Shown here piece by piece: positions 35,480 through 48,189 of a stretch of DNA of 64,000 nucleotides. The notes below the pieces were generated by a model. The model was not told where the DNA came from, did not search any database, and saw only the letters and a list, made by a program, of their open reading frames with translations. The first letter of the stretch is position 1, and every line of letters starts with the position of its first letter. This DNA comes from Calliphora vicina. Taxonomy: Eukaryota > Arthropoda > Insecta > Diptera > Calliphoridae. Both the position numbers and the translations under genes were made by a program. The DNA is taken from NCBI RefSeq assembly GCF_958450345.1, contig NC_088782.1:5775501-5839500 (forward strand). Reading direction: 5' to 3'.

Positions 35480-37940
35480 CAACTTAACCACTAAATCATT
35501 TGGCGAGTTTATTGATTTTTATTTTGTAGCATTGTGTAATTGTAGTATAATTTTTATATATTTTTTAAAATTCATACCTCAACCTTATTAAAACGAGATC
35601 AAACTAAAAATATAAAGTAAATTTCAAACACTACACAATACTCAATCAAAAGTATGGCAAAAACCTTAAAAACTGAAATTAAAAGTGTTAAAACTGGCTT
35701 TAACTAAAGAAATTGAACGCAAGAAATGATGTTAAAATCATTAAACAATATAAGCAAATAAACCCACAAAAAAATCTAAAAAAAATTGCAAAGCATATAC
35801 ATATGAATTTGGATTTTTGGCTGGATTAAAACCAGATTTTCGGTTTCGTTGGTTTTTAGCATCAGTGCGATAATTTTACGGAACATGTTGAGGAGCTTCA
35901 AAATACGTGTATCTGATCTGCGTGTATAGTTTTAGCCGGTCTTCTTTTTAACCATTCGCAAGTAGTTATTAAGTCACCGCAAAATACAACAAATATTTTT
36001 TTTTAAAAGCTGCCAACCATCAGACAGCTCAGCTCCTATACCACTGCGTCTGCCACCACCAAACACACTCTAACCATTTTCAAGAAGATGCTTAAAAACG
36101 CAAGAGAAGAAACATGTTGGTCGAAACCAAAAAAAAATAATTTAAAAAAACATAAAAAATCACAACTTTTATGGCAGAGACACAGACAAGAGAGCGGTGG
36201 GCACGTGTCGACCTTGAATTCGTAAAATGTTAAACCAGAAAAAGCAAAAGAAAATAAATTGTTACTAAAAATATTTTGTGTTTAATTAAGCGAGAGAAAT
36301 ACGACAGCAACGATACAATACAAAAGAAAAACAAATCAATAAACAACATAAAAATAAATAAATTTTAAAAAATTTACATTTTTAATAAAAAAAAAACACA
36401 TGAATTTTAATATTAATGATTTCAAAATCCGGCATTAAATACCGTAGAACTCTCAGGGAACAGAACATGACGCTGATAATGTTTGTTTTTTCACTTTAAG
36501 CTCATCAATATAAACCGTATTATTGGCCCTACTTTGAAAAAATAAGTATTTAAACGTGCGTTATAAAATGTTTTGTTGTGCTTGTAGTTGCTCCCTCAAT
36601 CCATCCAAAAACAAACCAGTTGTCAGTTGTAAAGATTTTCCATTATAATGTTGTTAGTATTTATGTATTTATGTTGTGTATTTTTTATTTTTTTTCATTT
36701 ATTTACAATATATTTTGGTTTATTAATAAGCACCCCATTTATCTAATTTGATGCAGCTTGAGACTTCATCAACATTTATGTTGAATGTCAGGGACATTTT
36801 CAACACGATCTCTATCTCTATCTATAGCAACAGCAAAAACAACAACCACGACCAAAAGTAAACATTTGCAATAACAACCACTGCTACACATCTTAAATGT
36901 TGAATCGACATCTTTAAAAATCATTTTGTTGTAACAGATTTTTGGTAACATAAAAATGTATTTAACGTTCAGCGCACAATTTGTCCATTAAAAGTCATCA
37001 ATTTGTGTGACCATCTCGAAAATTTATTAACAATTCACGACGCAATTGATCAAATAAATCAACAAGTCGACACACTCGAAGATGTGACTGACTGAATGAA
37101 TCAAGTCAAACAAATTGCTTTTGAATGAGATGATAACAAATTTAAATTAGACCAATGTGCAATAACGCATAATGGACGTGATTAAGAAATAAATTTTACC
37201 AAAAACAACAAACACTGAAACCTTAAAAAAAGTTGATAGAAATACACTGTGCTACAAAGTAGAAAAATATTAATATATTTTTGCCAGATAAATTATTATA
37301 GGTTGTAGGACTTCATCACCTCGTTTTTGAAGCTACCCCCAAAATCTGAATATTAATCCAGTTATTCCAATTCGATTTTAAATTGTTTAAAAGGTAATAT
37401 TTAATGTTTTTCAAAATTGTTCAATTTTTCCAGCAATTATTTAAAAAAAATTATTTGAAATTGCTATTATTTAAATGAATTTTTCCATAGTCTGATTTAT
37501 CTACATATGTATGTATATAAAAGAGTACGCAGCAGTTAAGCTAGTAGTCAATGTATCCCTTAAATACAGTAATTGTCACAAATGTCTTATCACTTGGCTG
37601 ACTCCAATTTATATATTTTGGTCATTTAACACGTGTGTGCACTTTGTAGTGCAGAGAGAGGACAATTGTCTACTTTATACATCCCAAGTAATCTAACGTG
37701 AAGACAATTGACACTTAAGTGTCTCTAAGTAATCTAGAGTGTAGTAACTTTAAACGTTTTGGGAGTAATTCGTACAAACTGGTTTTATACAAATTGTGTT
37801 GATATAATTTTCATACAGTTTATTTTTATTTTGCTTAAGTATACTGATAATTTCTTTTAGTAGTCACTTTAATTTCTCTTAGTAACCTATGTTGAAGACA
37901 CTTCAAACTTTTTTTTGCATTGCTCTTTATTTTACTAACC
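35480..37940. other. No gene recognised
   Basis: AT-rich non-coding DNA with A-rich tracts. TATA-like motifs occur (for example 'gtatataaaagag' at about 37511) but no supported exon follows. Confidence 0.4.
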
Positions 37941-37942
37941 AG

Positions 37943-38215
37943 AAGCGTTGACTACTTTCGATCAGCTATCAGATATTCACATTGTAATCAAAAGGGTCAA
38001 TTGTCCCCCTGCTTAGGACATGCACGTGTAGCTGACTAGTCAAGTAGCTGATCAAGCAACCAGTTACAACGCTAGTAAGGTAACTGACGCTATGTAACCA
38101 GTATGTGAATCCAATGCGTTGCCTACTTTGGACCAGCTATTAGAAAGTCTCATTGTAATCAAAAAGAGACAATTGACCCCCTGCCTAGGACATGCCCGTG
38201 TTAAAATGACTAGTC
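37943..38215. repeat. Direct duplication of an ~85-bp segment, 173 bp apart
   Basis: The segment with 'cattgtaatcaaaa', 'gacaattg(t/a)ccccctgc' and 'taggacatgc(a/c)cgtg' occurs at about 37947-38029 and again at about 38120-38203, with roughly 80-85 percent match by eye. Confidence 0.65.
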
Positions 38216-38429
38216 ACGTGGCTATTGAAGTAACTAGTTCCCACCATAAATGATGGGTAAAATCACTAGTTCGGTACTGTCTCCTAAAACTGCTGGGATG
38301 TTACTGAAAGACTCAATGAATGATTCATTAGATCCACTAAGAAGGGATTTTTGGGAATCGAATGTTTAGAGGGGGTAAAAACTGGTAAATTCGGTAACCT
38401 TATATCTTCTAAACTAATAAAGATACTAA

Positions 38430-39096
38430 CAAGTAAAATAGATACATATATTCGGCTGTGCCAAATCATATATACCCAAATTATACTTTAAAATAAAAAT
38501 TTTAAATATTATTAGGTAAACAAAATTTAAACATTTTTTTTTCAAAATTAATTTTTAATTTTTTTTTTTCAGTTTTCTAAAAAATTGTTTTCTTAATTAT
38601 AAATTGATTAATAAAAAAATGTATGACAAAAAATTTTTTTGTTGAAAAAAAAAATCGAGTTATATTTTTAATATTTTTCCTGATTTTGACCCGTTGTAGG
38701 TCCAACTTATTATAACCTTATATACATCGTTGCAAAGGACTTTGAACTATCAATGGAGATCCATATTGTCTATTTTAATGACAGTAATCCAGATATAGAT
38801 CATAAATAGTGGTTGTCCTGGTTATTTCCTTATATCTCAGCCATTTGTGGGCCGATTTTCTGGTTTTTAAATAGCAACCGAACCGGGTCTAAAGCGGATA
38901 TACTGATGTATGAATCAGGTATGTAAGTTGTTTGGGGGATACGGAAAGTTGATTTCAACATACAGATGATCAGATGGACATGTCTTTATCGGCTCCGCCA
39001 TCTATAACTATCCAGAATATATATACTTTGTGGGGTCACAAATGAAAAATGTGGAAATTAAAAACGGAATGTCAAACTTATATATACCCTTGCGAC
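38430..39096 (+). repeat. Dispersed fly repeat, split by a hAT-type element
   Basis: It begins 'caagtaaaatagatac' and 'atattcggctgtgcc', then has the words of the copies at 8225 and 62172 ('gatttctgg..', 'tccagaatatatatacttt'). The tail resumes at 39600 ('tcatgatgaagagtataaaa') after the insertion. Confidence 0.7.
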
Positions 39097-39591
39097 TAGA
39101 GATGCCAAACGGAGAATCCCGGGGGTTTCAGGATTTCTTAAATCCTGAAGCCCGGGATTTTTTAATTTTAAATCCCGGGCTTTTCCAAATGATCAGCAAA
39201 GATATTATTAATAAATGTAAATAACCCAAATATCAATAAAGAAATCAAGTTATAATGTAGATTTTCAACTTGCAAAAGAAATAGATCACTTTATTTCTGA
39301 AGAAACAAAAGGAAAATACTTGCAGCTTTGTTATAAGTATTTGCAAACGGTTTTGCCAATGTGAAAGATGTTTTTCGGCAGCAGCATATGTCGGAAACAA
39401 AATTCGTTCCAGAATGGTAGACGAAACCATAGATGCAATGTATGCTTTTTAGTGTATAATAAAAATTAATTGCTAAATAAAAAATTTACTTTCAATTGTA
39501 AAGACATAATTATGAACTTTTCTTTCTTATAATTTTCGGGATTTTAGATTTCCCTAAAATCCCGAAAAATCAGTCCCGATTAGCATCTCTA
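39097..39591 (+). mobile_element. hAT-type element, 495 bp, with exact 8-bp target duplication
   Basis: TAGAGATGCCAAACGG at the left and CGATTAGCATCTCTA at the right match the element at 34624-35475. CTTGCGAC flanks both sides (39089-39096 and 39592-39599). The hAT C-terminal remnant (frames with RQQHMSETKFVPE-region sequence) is retained; an internal part found in the longer copy is deleted. Confidence 0.85.
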
Positions 39592-39649
39592 CTTGCGACT
39601 CATGATGAAGAGTATAAAAAATTTAAAAATGCATCTTTCTCCATTTTAA

Positions 39650-42600
39650 AATAAAAGCTGACATATTTTTGGTGTTTTATCGAACTTTGGGCCCATTTGT
39701 TAGAAAACGGGTAAAAACTGTATTTTGGTACTTTTTTGGCTTCCTATGTGTCTTTTAAACTAATTAGCATAGAAATAAATATTAAATCGTATTATCAAAA
39801 AATACCAAATATGAATTTGAACCCTTAAGGGAGACAAATTGTGTTTATTTTTGGTACTTTATTCATAAAATATGTTTTTCTATAAATTGACATAGGCATA
39901 TGAATACATACCTCAATTAATACAAAAAAAGTACCAAAAAGTGGGTAAAAACGGGAAAATAAATTTTATTTTAAATTATTAAGTCAATTATTTAAAAATT
40001 TTTTTTTGTTGAGCACATTAACACAGATTTGACTAGTTTGAAACATGTCTGTAGCAAAAAATACTACATTTATATTTTTAATTTCAAACTTGACGGGTGC
40101 TCAAGAAGAAATGGGAAATTGGTACTTTTCTCCTAATGCTACTTTTTTTAAATTAAACTTATCGACATGAAAGTTAGCTAGTATTAATCTGAGTGAAGAT
40201 CGACTTTGGAATAGGAGTTAATATTTAGGAACCAAATTGTGAGAACTGAACTATAGGTAATTTTTCGTTCTTCAATGGTACTTTTTGAATTTTCTTTAAA
40301 AATGGACATAGAAATATGAAATTAAGCATGTTTCTGAGGGAGATTTATGGTACTTTTTTAATTTTTTTTTATTTATTTATAATAATGAACCTGGAATCAT
40401 GAAATTAGGCACATAAGAATCCAATGGGGGGACTTAATGGTACTTTTTTTATACTAGTTCTGAATAAAATAAGCAAAATTGTTATAGTTGTCCTGATTAT
40501 GGAGACTTAAAATTTGGCATATTCAATATAATCGGAGTAAATTGGAGAGTCTCGTGTAACAACTATATATAACTCAAATATAACTCAAATGATGCGTATC
40601 GAATAGCTGATATTGGAGTTCAATTAAAATTTTAGTCTGAGTTTTATAGTTCTTAAAAATAACTTCTCTCTCCTACTCGTTCCATAATTTGATGATAGTG
40701 GAGTATTCAACTCTATTGATTCAAAGGAGCACCGACGCAATGTAAATTGGGTTTCACTATTCTATCGATACTGCAATATTGATCCTATTAACCTTTCCCT
40801 CATAAAATATTTTCCTTGTTCCAAGACTATGCACTGCATGAGTAGGGGTCAGAAGGAAAAATTGTTTTGTTAAAAAGATCTCGAAATTATCGAAACAAAT
40901 TTTTAACATAAGTCCAGTACACGTCTTCCAGAATATGAATCTGTTCCAAACCATGGAATTAAGCAATTTGAAATTGCTAAATACTTATTTTATTTTTAAA
41001 ACTTTGTTGTTGATATTTCATTAAAAGGTTAATGGCACAATTACAACATCAGTTTGTCAATTTAATAATTGTCTTTTTTTTTATTTCAAAATTCATACAT
41101 AAGTATCATAAACTTGAGAATACATATGTACATGTATTGTACGCATGATCACTTTTGATTTCGCAAAACAAATAATTATTGACTAATTTGTCTTATGTTG
41201 CAATAAACAAATGAATAAAACGTTAGTAAAATGCAACGTGTTGTTTGAGTTGGAATTAAAATGTAATGGTTATAAAATAACTAATAATAAAATTTATATA
41301 AAAAAATGTCCTTATTTTATCAAAAATATTCCTGCTTTTATTATTAAAACATTGTTGAGTAATAAATCAAAGGAAATTAAATACTTCTTTGAGTTGGAAG
41401 AATTAAGAGTTCAAAGTTCGTTTTTGTTTTATGTTTGCTTTTCAATTAACAAAATGAATTGAAACAAATTTAGTTAAACCTTTTTGTAATAGATTTGAAT
41501 TGAAGATAAATTGTATCATTCAATACATTTTGAAAGCTATTTTGTAATAGATTTGAAATCAAGAAAATTGTCATAATTCAATAAGAAATTAATTCTATAA
41601 AAAATGAATTCTGCAATAAATGAATTCAATACAGTTGAAGTACAAAGGAATTAAGCCTATGAATTAATGCATAATGAGTTCATTAACGCAATCTTTAAGA
41701 GATAAAATATATTTTGATTTCGAAAATGGAATTAAGAATTCATTCTTTCGAACCTTTGTATTCGTGCTGTGTACATCGGACACTGGTGGCTATGAATTCC
41801 GATCACTTATTTAAAGCAATCGATAACTTCAAAAATATACTAAAATCCTGAACACTGAAGACAAACCAAAAATTACTTGAGAGCTTTACGTAATATTAAT
41901 GTGGCAGGTATCAATTATCCATTGTCTCCAGCTCCCATATAAGGCAAAAGAATTAAAACTTCTAGTTGAAAAACAAGTATGTATCACCATTCCATTGAGT
42001 AATACTTAACTATGACCTCAATATCCACTTAAATGCGACCTCATTAATTTAAAGTATCAAAGTTTACATCTACTCTCCCTTCTCTCTCACAACCAATCAA
42101 GCATTTTTCATTAAACGAAATATTTAAATATCTATAAATGTAAAAAAAAAATACATATATATTTCAAATAAGCTTTAAAAATATATAAAATGACACCATA
42201 CAAGAAATGCACTTTTACATTTAAAAAAAAAGATAATAAAATTTAAAAAAAAAACATGTTTTTCTCCATAAAATACAACACTGTCAAGTCAAAAAGACAA
42301 AGAAGTCGAAGCTGCATGAAGATGATGCTACCAAAAGTACAAGTAATAAGAAGAAAAAAAAATATACAACCAATAATAATAATAATACTCGCAAGAAATA
42401 AAAATAATAATAAATAAACAAAACAAATGGAGAAAAAGAAGATGATGATGATGGTGATGAGCTTGATAATAAATATGCAATTACAATTTAACTGGTTTTC
42501 GTGACACTCATAACCGACATTCCACAACCCAACCGCCGCGGCCGATCGAGCCAACCAAGAAAAGTAAGTAAGTACATACACATATGATGATCGTATGTAT

Positions 42601-43515
42601 ATGAATGGCTGGACCTGGCAACAACTGACGCGTACTTGTATTATTTTTTCACATTAAATATTACAAATTTATTGAGAAAAAAAAATCCAAACATGTTTTG
42701 GTTTTACAAATTTATCAATTGAAAAAAACCAAAATAATAATTATATTCTTAAAAACAACACAAACAAAACTTAGAACAATATAAACACACAACATTGAAT
42801 TGAAGATTAGGAACATTAACAACAAAATATCAACCAACAAAGAAAAAAAATACTAAAATTTATTTTGTTAATAATAAACATATTTATTATTTGTTTGAAA
42901 CAAACAACATTAACCAATAGAAAGAAACCTAGCTAGCCACACATATCCATGTAAATGTCATTTACATGCAAACATATCCATACGTTAGTAGATACTTATT
43001 GCAGATACAACGTCATTGCAAGGTAATACGAGTACAACATTTTAAAGAACTTTGCCAAAATGTTCAAACACCTTTAGACAGATGGACAGACAATTAACGA
43101 TTTATTCACTTTTGTTTTTCTTCGGCTGCAAAACAACGCATTATTTAAGCAGAATTGCAAGTTAAAAAAAAAATCCAACATCCAAACCAATAGCAAAAAA
43201 AAAAATAAGTAAATGTAGAAATCTTGGGTGACTCTGATGTTTCTAAAGTTCAAATACCCGGTTAAGTATGTTAAATAATTACTCGAACGAACTAGACACA
43301 CTACCTGGACGTGACTGGTGTAGTAAGACTTTTGTTCAAAGATGCAAAGCGTGACCATATTAGCTTTTTTAGCATCAAACATAACTTTTAGCTGTTTTCA
43401 TACCCATCAGAAAAATTATAATTATGTTTCAGATCAAAATATTTGTCGCAGACCCACATTAGTATATACATGTATATTCTGGGCCTCATAAGATTCTAAG
43501 ACGATACGATAGGCG
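39650..43515. other. No gene recognised
   Basis: Long AT-rich intergenic stretch. From 39650 to 40560 there are repeated 'ggtacttttt' words about every 100-150 bases, suggesting a degraded tandem-like repeat. A GC-richer island 'caaccgccgcggccgatcg' lies near 42528. No exon is supported. Confidence 0.45.
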
Positions 43516-43519
43516 GAAA

Positions 43520-44341
43520 TTGTCCAACATTCCAACCATACTATGGTTGCTTCCAACTATACTATGGTTGCTTCCAACTATACTATGGTTGCTTCCAACT
43601 ATACTATGGTTGCTTCCAACCATACTATGGTTGCTTCCAACCATACTATGGTTGCTTCCAACCATACTATGGTTGCTTCCAACCATACTATGGTTGCTTA
43701 CAACCATACTATGGTTGCTTACAACCATACTATGGTTGCTTACAACCATACTATGGTTGCTTCCAACCATACTATGGTTGCTTCCAACTATACTATGGTT
43801 GCTTCCAACTATACTATGGTTGCTTCCAACCATACTATGGTTGCTTCCAACCATACTATGGTTGCTTCCAACCATACTATGGTTGCTTCCAACCATACTA
43901 TGGTTGCTTACAACCATACTATGGTTGCTTACAACCATACTATGGTTGCTTCCAACCATACTATGGTTGCTTCCAACCATACTATGGTTGCTTCCAACCA
44001 TACTATGGTTGCTTCCAACCATACTATGGTTGCTTCCAACCATACTATGGTTGCTTCCAACCATACTATGGTTGCTTCCAACCATACTATGGTTGCTTCC
44101 AACCATACTATGGTTGCTTCCAACCATACTATGGTTGCTTCCAACCATACTATGGTTGCTTACAACCATACTATGGTTGCTTCCAACCATACTATGGTTG
44201 CTTCCAACCATACTATGGTTGCTTCCAACCATACTATGGTTGCTTCCAACCATACTATGGTTGCTTCCAACCATACTATGGTTGCTTACAACCATACTAT
44301 GGTTGCTTACAACCATACTATGGTTGCTTACAACCATACTA
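43520..44341. repeat. 21-bp palindromic satellite array, about 39 copies
   Basis: The unit TTCCAACCATACTATGGTTGC is repeated head to tail. It contains the palindrome CAACCATA-C-TATGGTTG, so each unit can fold on itself. Variants with 'aactata' or 'gcttac' come in blocks (for example 43690-43745, 43905-43930, 44285-44335), which suggests expansion of higher-order groups. Because 21 is a multiple of three and the unit lacks stops, frames on both strands stay open; these are not genes. Confidence 0.92.
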
Positions 44342-47237
44342 TATCGAGGGCTTATATTCAAAAAGGCTATCTGCAGATTAACCAAAAATTAGTTTTTGAT
44401 GCCAAACTGTTTTATATCCTTTATCTAAGGCAACGATTCTTGTGGGTTCGAGACCTACAAGTGTACCGTAGTAAAATCGCTGGGTACGGGGAAATCCATT
44501 AAACTTTAACACTTTATTTTCCAATTTGAATTTGACAAAACTAAAAATTTTGATTTATAATATCTTTACATTAATATTTTGAGTAGAAGTTTCTATTCTA
44601 GATATCAATAATTTACTTTTATTATATTTGTTAATGAAATACCTAACATATTTTAAGAAGAAATAATTGAAGTGTAACTCGTGTGCTAAAATTAATTTTA
44701 AATCAGTTTCCCCGCTTATTAACTCAGTAGCGTTGAAGCCATTTATAAAATTATCATCAATATATTAATGTGAAATAACGCCATTTCAAGTTGAAATTGA
44801 GAAAATCCAAATTTATATTGAGAAAAAACTAATTGAAGATTAGAAATCCAATTAAATATTTAGAAAATATAAATTACACTGTGCGACAGCCCAAATCGGC
44901 GGGGGTTCTGCTTACCAAGAAAAGTTATATTGGTCAGGTCTAGGAATAGAGATATCTCGATTTGAAGGTAGTAAGTATTGTATAGGGGAAATTGTAATTT
45001 TTTGTTAAGCCAAATGCCGGCTACAAAATAGTCAATATCAATACATTTAATATAGTCATGAGAATTTTGTTAAATCATCAAAATCGACCCATAAATAGCT
45101 GAGGTATGTATATGCAAAAGCCCTCGAACCATGTACATTAATTAACTTTAGAAAGCTCCTATGTAATGCATTAAATTACACAATTTGTCTGTGTTGAAAA
45201 AACCATAATTAACCAAAATATAAGCAAATACCGATTTTCAAAAATCACGTTTTTCATGGTTGCGACTTCATGCTTAAATACATTTTATTTCAATAATAAA
45301 TTATTTTCTACAACAATGTTCTGGTTCACATTTTATCATGTAATTATGTATATGGCTATATGGTTGGCAATATGATTGATTTCGGACGATGTTATCTTTG
45401 TTAAAATTCTACCTACAATTAAATTATGATAACTATGATAAAATATTGTTATATTTTATTCATGACATGATCACTAATACTACATAATGTTGCTGCAACC
45501 ATAATTTTAAAAACTAATAATTTTCAAATTATCATTAAGCCTCATGGGCTCAATTATAATATGGTTGAACTCAACCATAATATTCAATTCAATCATAATA
45601 AAATTACCATAGTTTCAAAAATAATCATTGAGCCTCATAATATGGTTGATTCCAAATATATTATGGTTGATTTCAACCATATTATGGTTTTTTTCAACCA
45701 TATTATGGTTGTTTTCATTGATTTCATATAATATGGTTGGGTCAACCACATTCAGAGTTTGCTAAATCGATCGCTAATAAAATAAAAATTGGCATAGTCC
45801 TTCATCTTTATATTCTGAATAATAATATCCTAAATAATATTAATAACTCTTAAATGGAAAAAATATTTCAGCGACTTTTGATATCATATATCTAGAGTAG
45901 TGGACACGTGATTTATGCTGACTTTCAGCAGCTTATTTTGAATATAAGGACGATGAAAGTTCTATGTCAATTTATAATTTTTGTGACTATGTTTGAAAAT
46001 TTATCATTATTTGATTTTCCAAACACATTGTTCCAAACTACTTGAGGTCTGTAGGGTATTTCATCAAAAGTGATTATTTATAAAATTTAATATTTTTTTT
46101 TTATTTATAAACTTTATAAGTATGAATACATATTTACCGACAAACTATAAAATCTCACATACTACATATTTACACAAATTCACACGTACGCAGACAGTGA
46201 TTTGCAAAAGAAAATAATGTATGATAAAAGTTTTCCAAAGAATTATTTACAAAATTTTAAGACAATGTGTTCACTTACATATAATAAAAAATGGTGGCCA
46301 CAAACATATTTGTATTTATTTACTACAATAATAAATATGATTGCTACAATTATTTGAATGGTAACTTAAACATATTATGGTTACCGCAATCATATACATA
46401 ATTACAATTAATTTTTAAAATAAAAAGTTAATTGATTTTAATTGGGGTTTGTTGGATAATTTACGATAAAATTATGAAAACTGATTTTTCAGGGTCCTAC
46501 TCAAGGAAAACCAAAAATACCGCCTTCCTTTATTGACTATTTTGAAGCCGGCATTTGGCTTAACAAAAAATTACAATTTCCCCTATACAATACTTACTAC
46601 CTTCAAATCGAGATATCTCTATTCCAAGACCTGACCAATATAACTTTTCTTGGTAAGCAGAACCCCCGCCGATTTGGGCTGTCACACAGTGTAATTTATA
46701 TTTTCCCAATATTGAATTGGATTTCTAATCTTCAATTAGTTTTATCTCAATATAAATTTGGATTTTCTCAATTTCAACTTGAAATGGCTTTATTTCACAT
46801 TAATATATTGATGATAATTTTATAAATGGCTTCAATGCTACAGAGTTAATAAGCGGGGAAACTGATTTAAAATTAATTTTAGCGCACGAGTTACATTTCA
46901 ATTATTTCTTCTTAAAATATGTTAGGTATTTCATTAGCAAATATAATAAAAGTAAATTATTTTGCCTGATATCTAGAATAGAATCTTCTACTCAAAATAT
47001 TAATGTAAAGATATTATAAATCAAAATTTTTATTTTTGTCAAATTCAGATTGCAAAATAAAGTGTTAAAGTTTAATGGATTTCCCCGTACCCAGCAATTT
47101 TACTACGGTTCACTTGTGGGTCGCGAACCCCTATTTGAGAATCCTTGCCATAGATAATGGATATAAAACTGTTTGGCATAAAAAACTAATTTTTGGGAAA
47201 TCTGCAGATAGCCTTTTTTGAATATAAGCCCTCGATA
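44342..47237. mobile_element. Foldback element, 2.9 kb with ~700-bp inverted arms, TA target site
   Basis: TATCGAGGGCTTATATTC at 44342 pairs with its inverse ending at 47237. The inverted arms extend to about 45036 and from about 46532. Matching words include 'ggtacggggaaatccattaa' with 'ttaatggatttccccgtacc', and 'gacagcccaaatcgg' with 'ccgatttgggctgtc'. TA borders each end. The unpaired centre (45037-46531) has no transposase that I recognise; it holds several palindromic 'AACCATATTATGGTT' words. Confidence 0.85.
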
Positions 47238-47239
47238 TA

Positions 47240-48030
47240 GCATTTGGCTGTCAACTCCACGAGATCTTAGATTCATACAGAAAGTTACTATCCAACCGAG
47301 GTGAAGTCATAGCGAACATATGTTCAGACAGTTGGGAGCGCTCCTTTAGGTTTGGAATACATCATCATTGATATTCTTTCCTCCAGATCTAATGCATTGT
47401 GAAATTTTGTGAATTTTTGAAAACTTAATTTGTTTAAGATCTTCAAATTAATCAAAGATTGCAATTATACAATATGAATGTAAACTATTGAATAAATTTT
47501 CTAAAACACTGTAAACTTTGCAAGATCTTATAGACGGATGGACAGACGAATGGACAAACTGACAAATAGACCAATGGTTATTTGCGTTTAGTTTTTTTTA
47601 TAATAATATTTTTGCATACATACATGTTTACAATATATTGATTTGTTAATTTTGATAGATGAATAGTTGGACGTACGGGTATCAACGGTTTAAATGTTAG
47701 TTGCATCATATTGGCACACGTTTCCACTTGACGCCACTACATGCTTGCATACGGCCACTAGCTATAGCTATGTAGTTGACTGGCTGACTGGCTTACTCGA
47801 TGGATGAATGGTTGGTTGGTTGGTTGGCCTAACAACATTTATTTAAGGTACAACACACTTAAGTAAATGACTTTTTGGCTGCATTACAGACAGACATACA
47901 AGTACTAATAAAAAAGATCATGAAAATAAATATAAAAAAACGACCACTGGCATTTAATATTGAATATTAGAAATACATACATGCATAAAAAAAAACCACC
48001 AACATCCAAACATATGTGACATACTATGTT
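47240..48030. other. No gene recognised
   Basis: AT-rich DNA with short simple repeats ('ggttggttggttgg' near 47813). Nothing else was seen. Confidence 0.4.
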
Positions 48031-48189
48031 TATTAGGGTGGGCCAAAAAAAAAAAAACAGTTGCGGATATTCCCAACTAAAATAAAAGTTTAATTCATTC
48101 TAAGAAAGTGTAAATTCATAAAATTATCGTTTAAGTCCATAAATATTCGAATTTTTTGCAAAAATTTTAAGTTTTTTAAAATCATATCA

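Noticed and set aside
42243..42581. 112-codon minus-strand hydrophobic frame
   Set aside because: Phe/Ile/Leu composition follows from A-rich DNA on the opposite strand; no start signals, splice pattern or family resemblance.
43520..44341. Possible CRISPR-like array from the 21-bp palindromic unit
   Set aside because: Units abut with no unique spacers, so it is a satellite.
43486..44502. Open frames of 290-319 codons on both strands (MVASNHT, MVGSNHS, TILWLLP repeats)
   Set aside because: They arise because the 21-bp satellite unit is divisible by three and free of stops; no start context, no non-repetitive domain.
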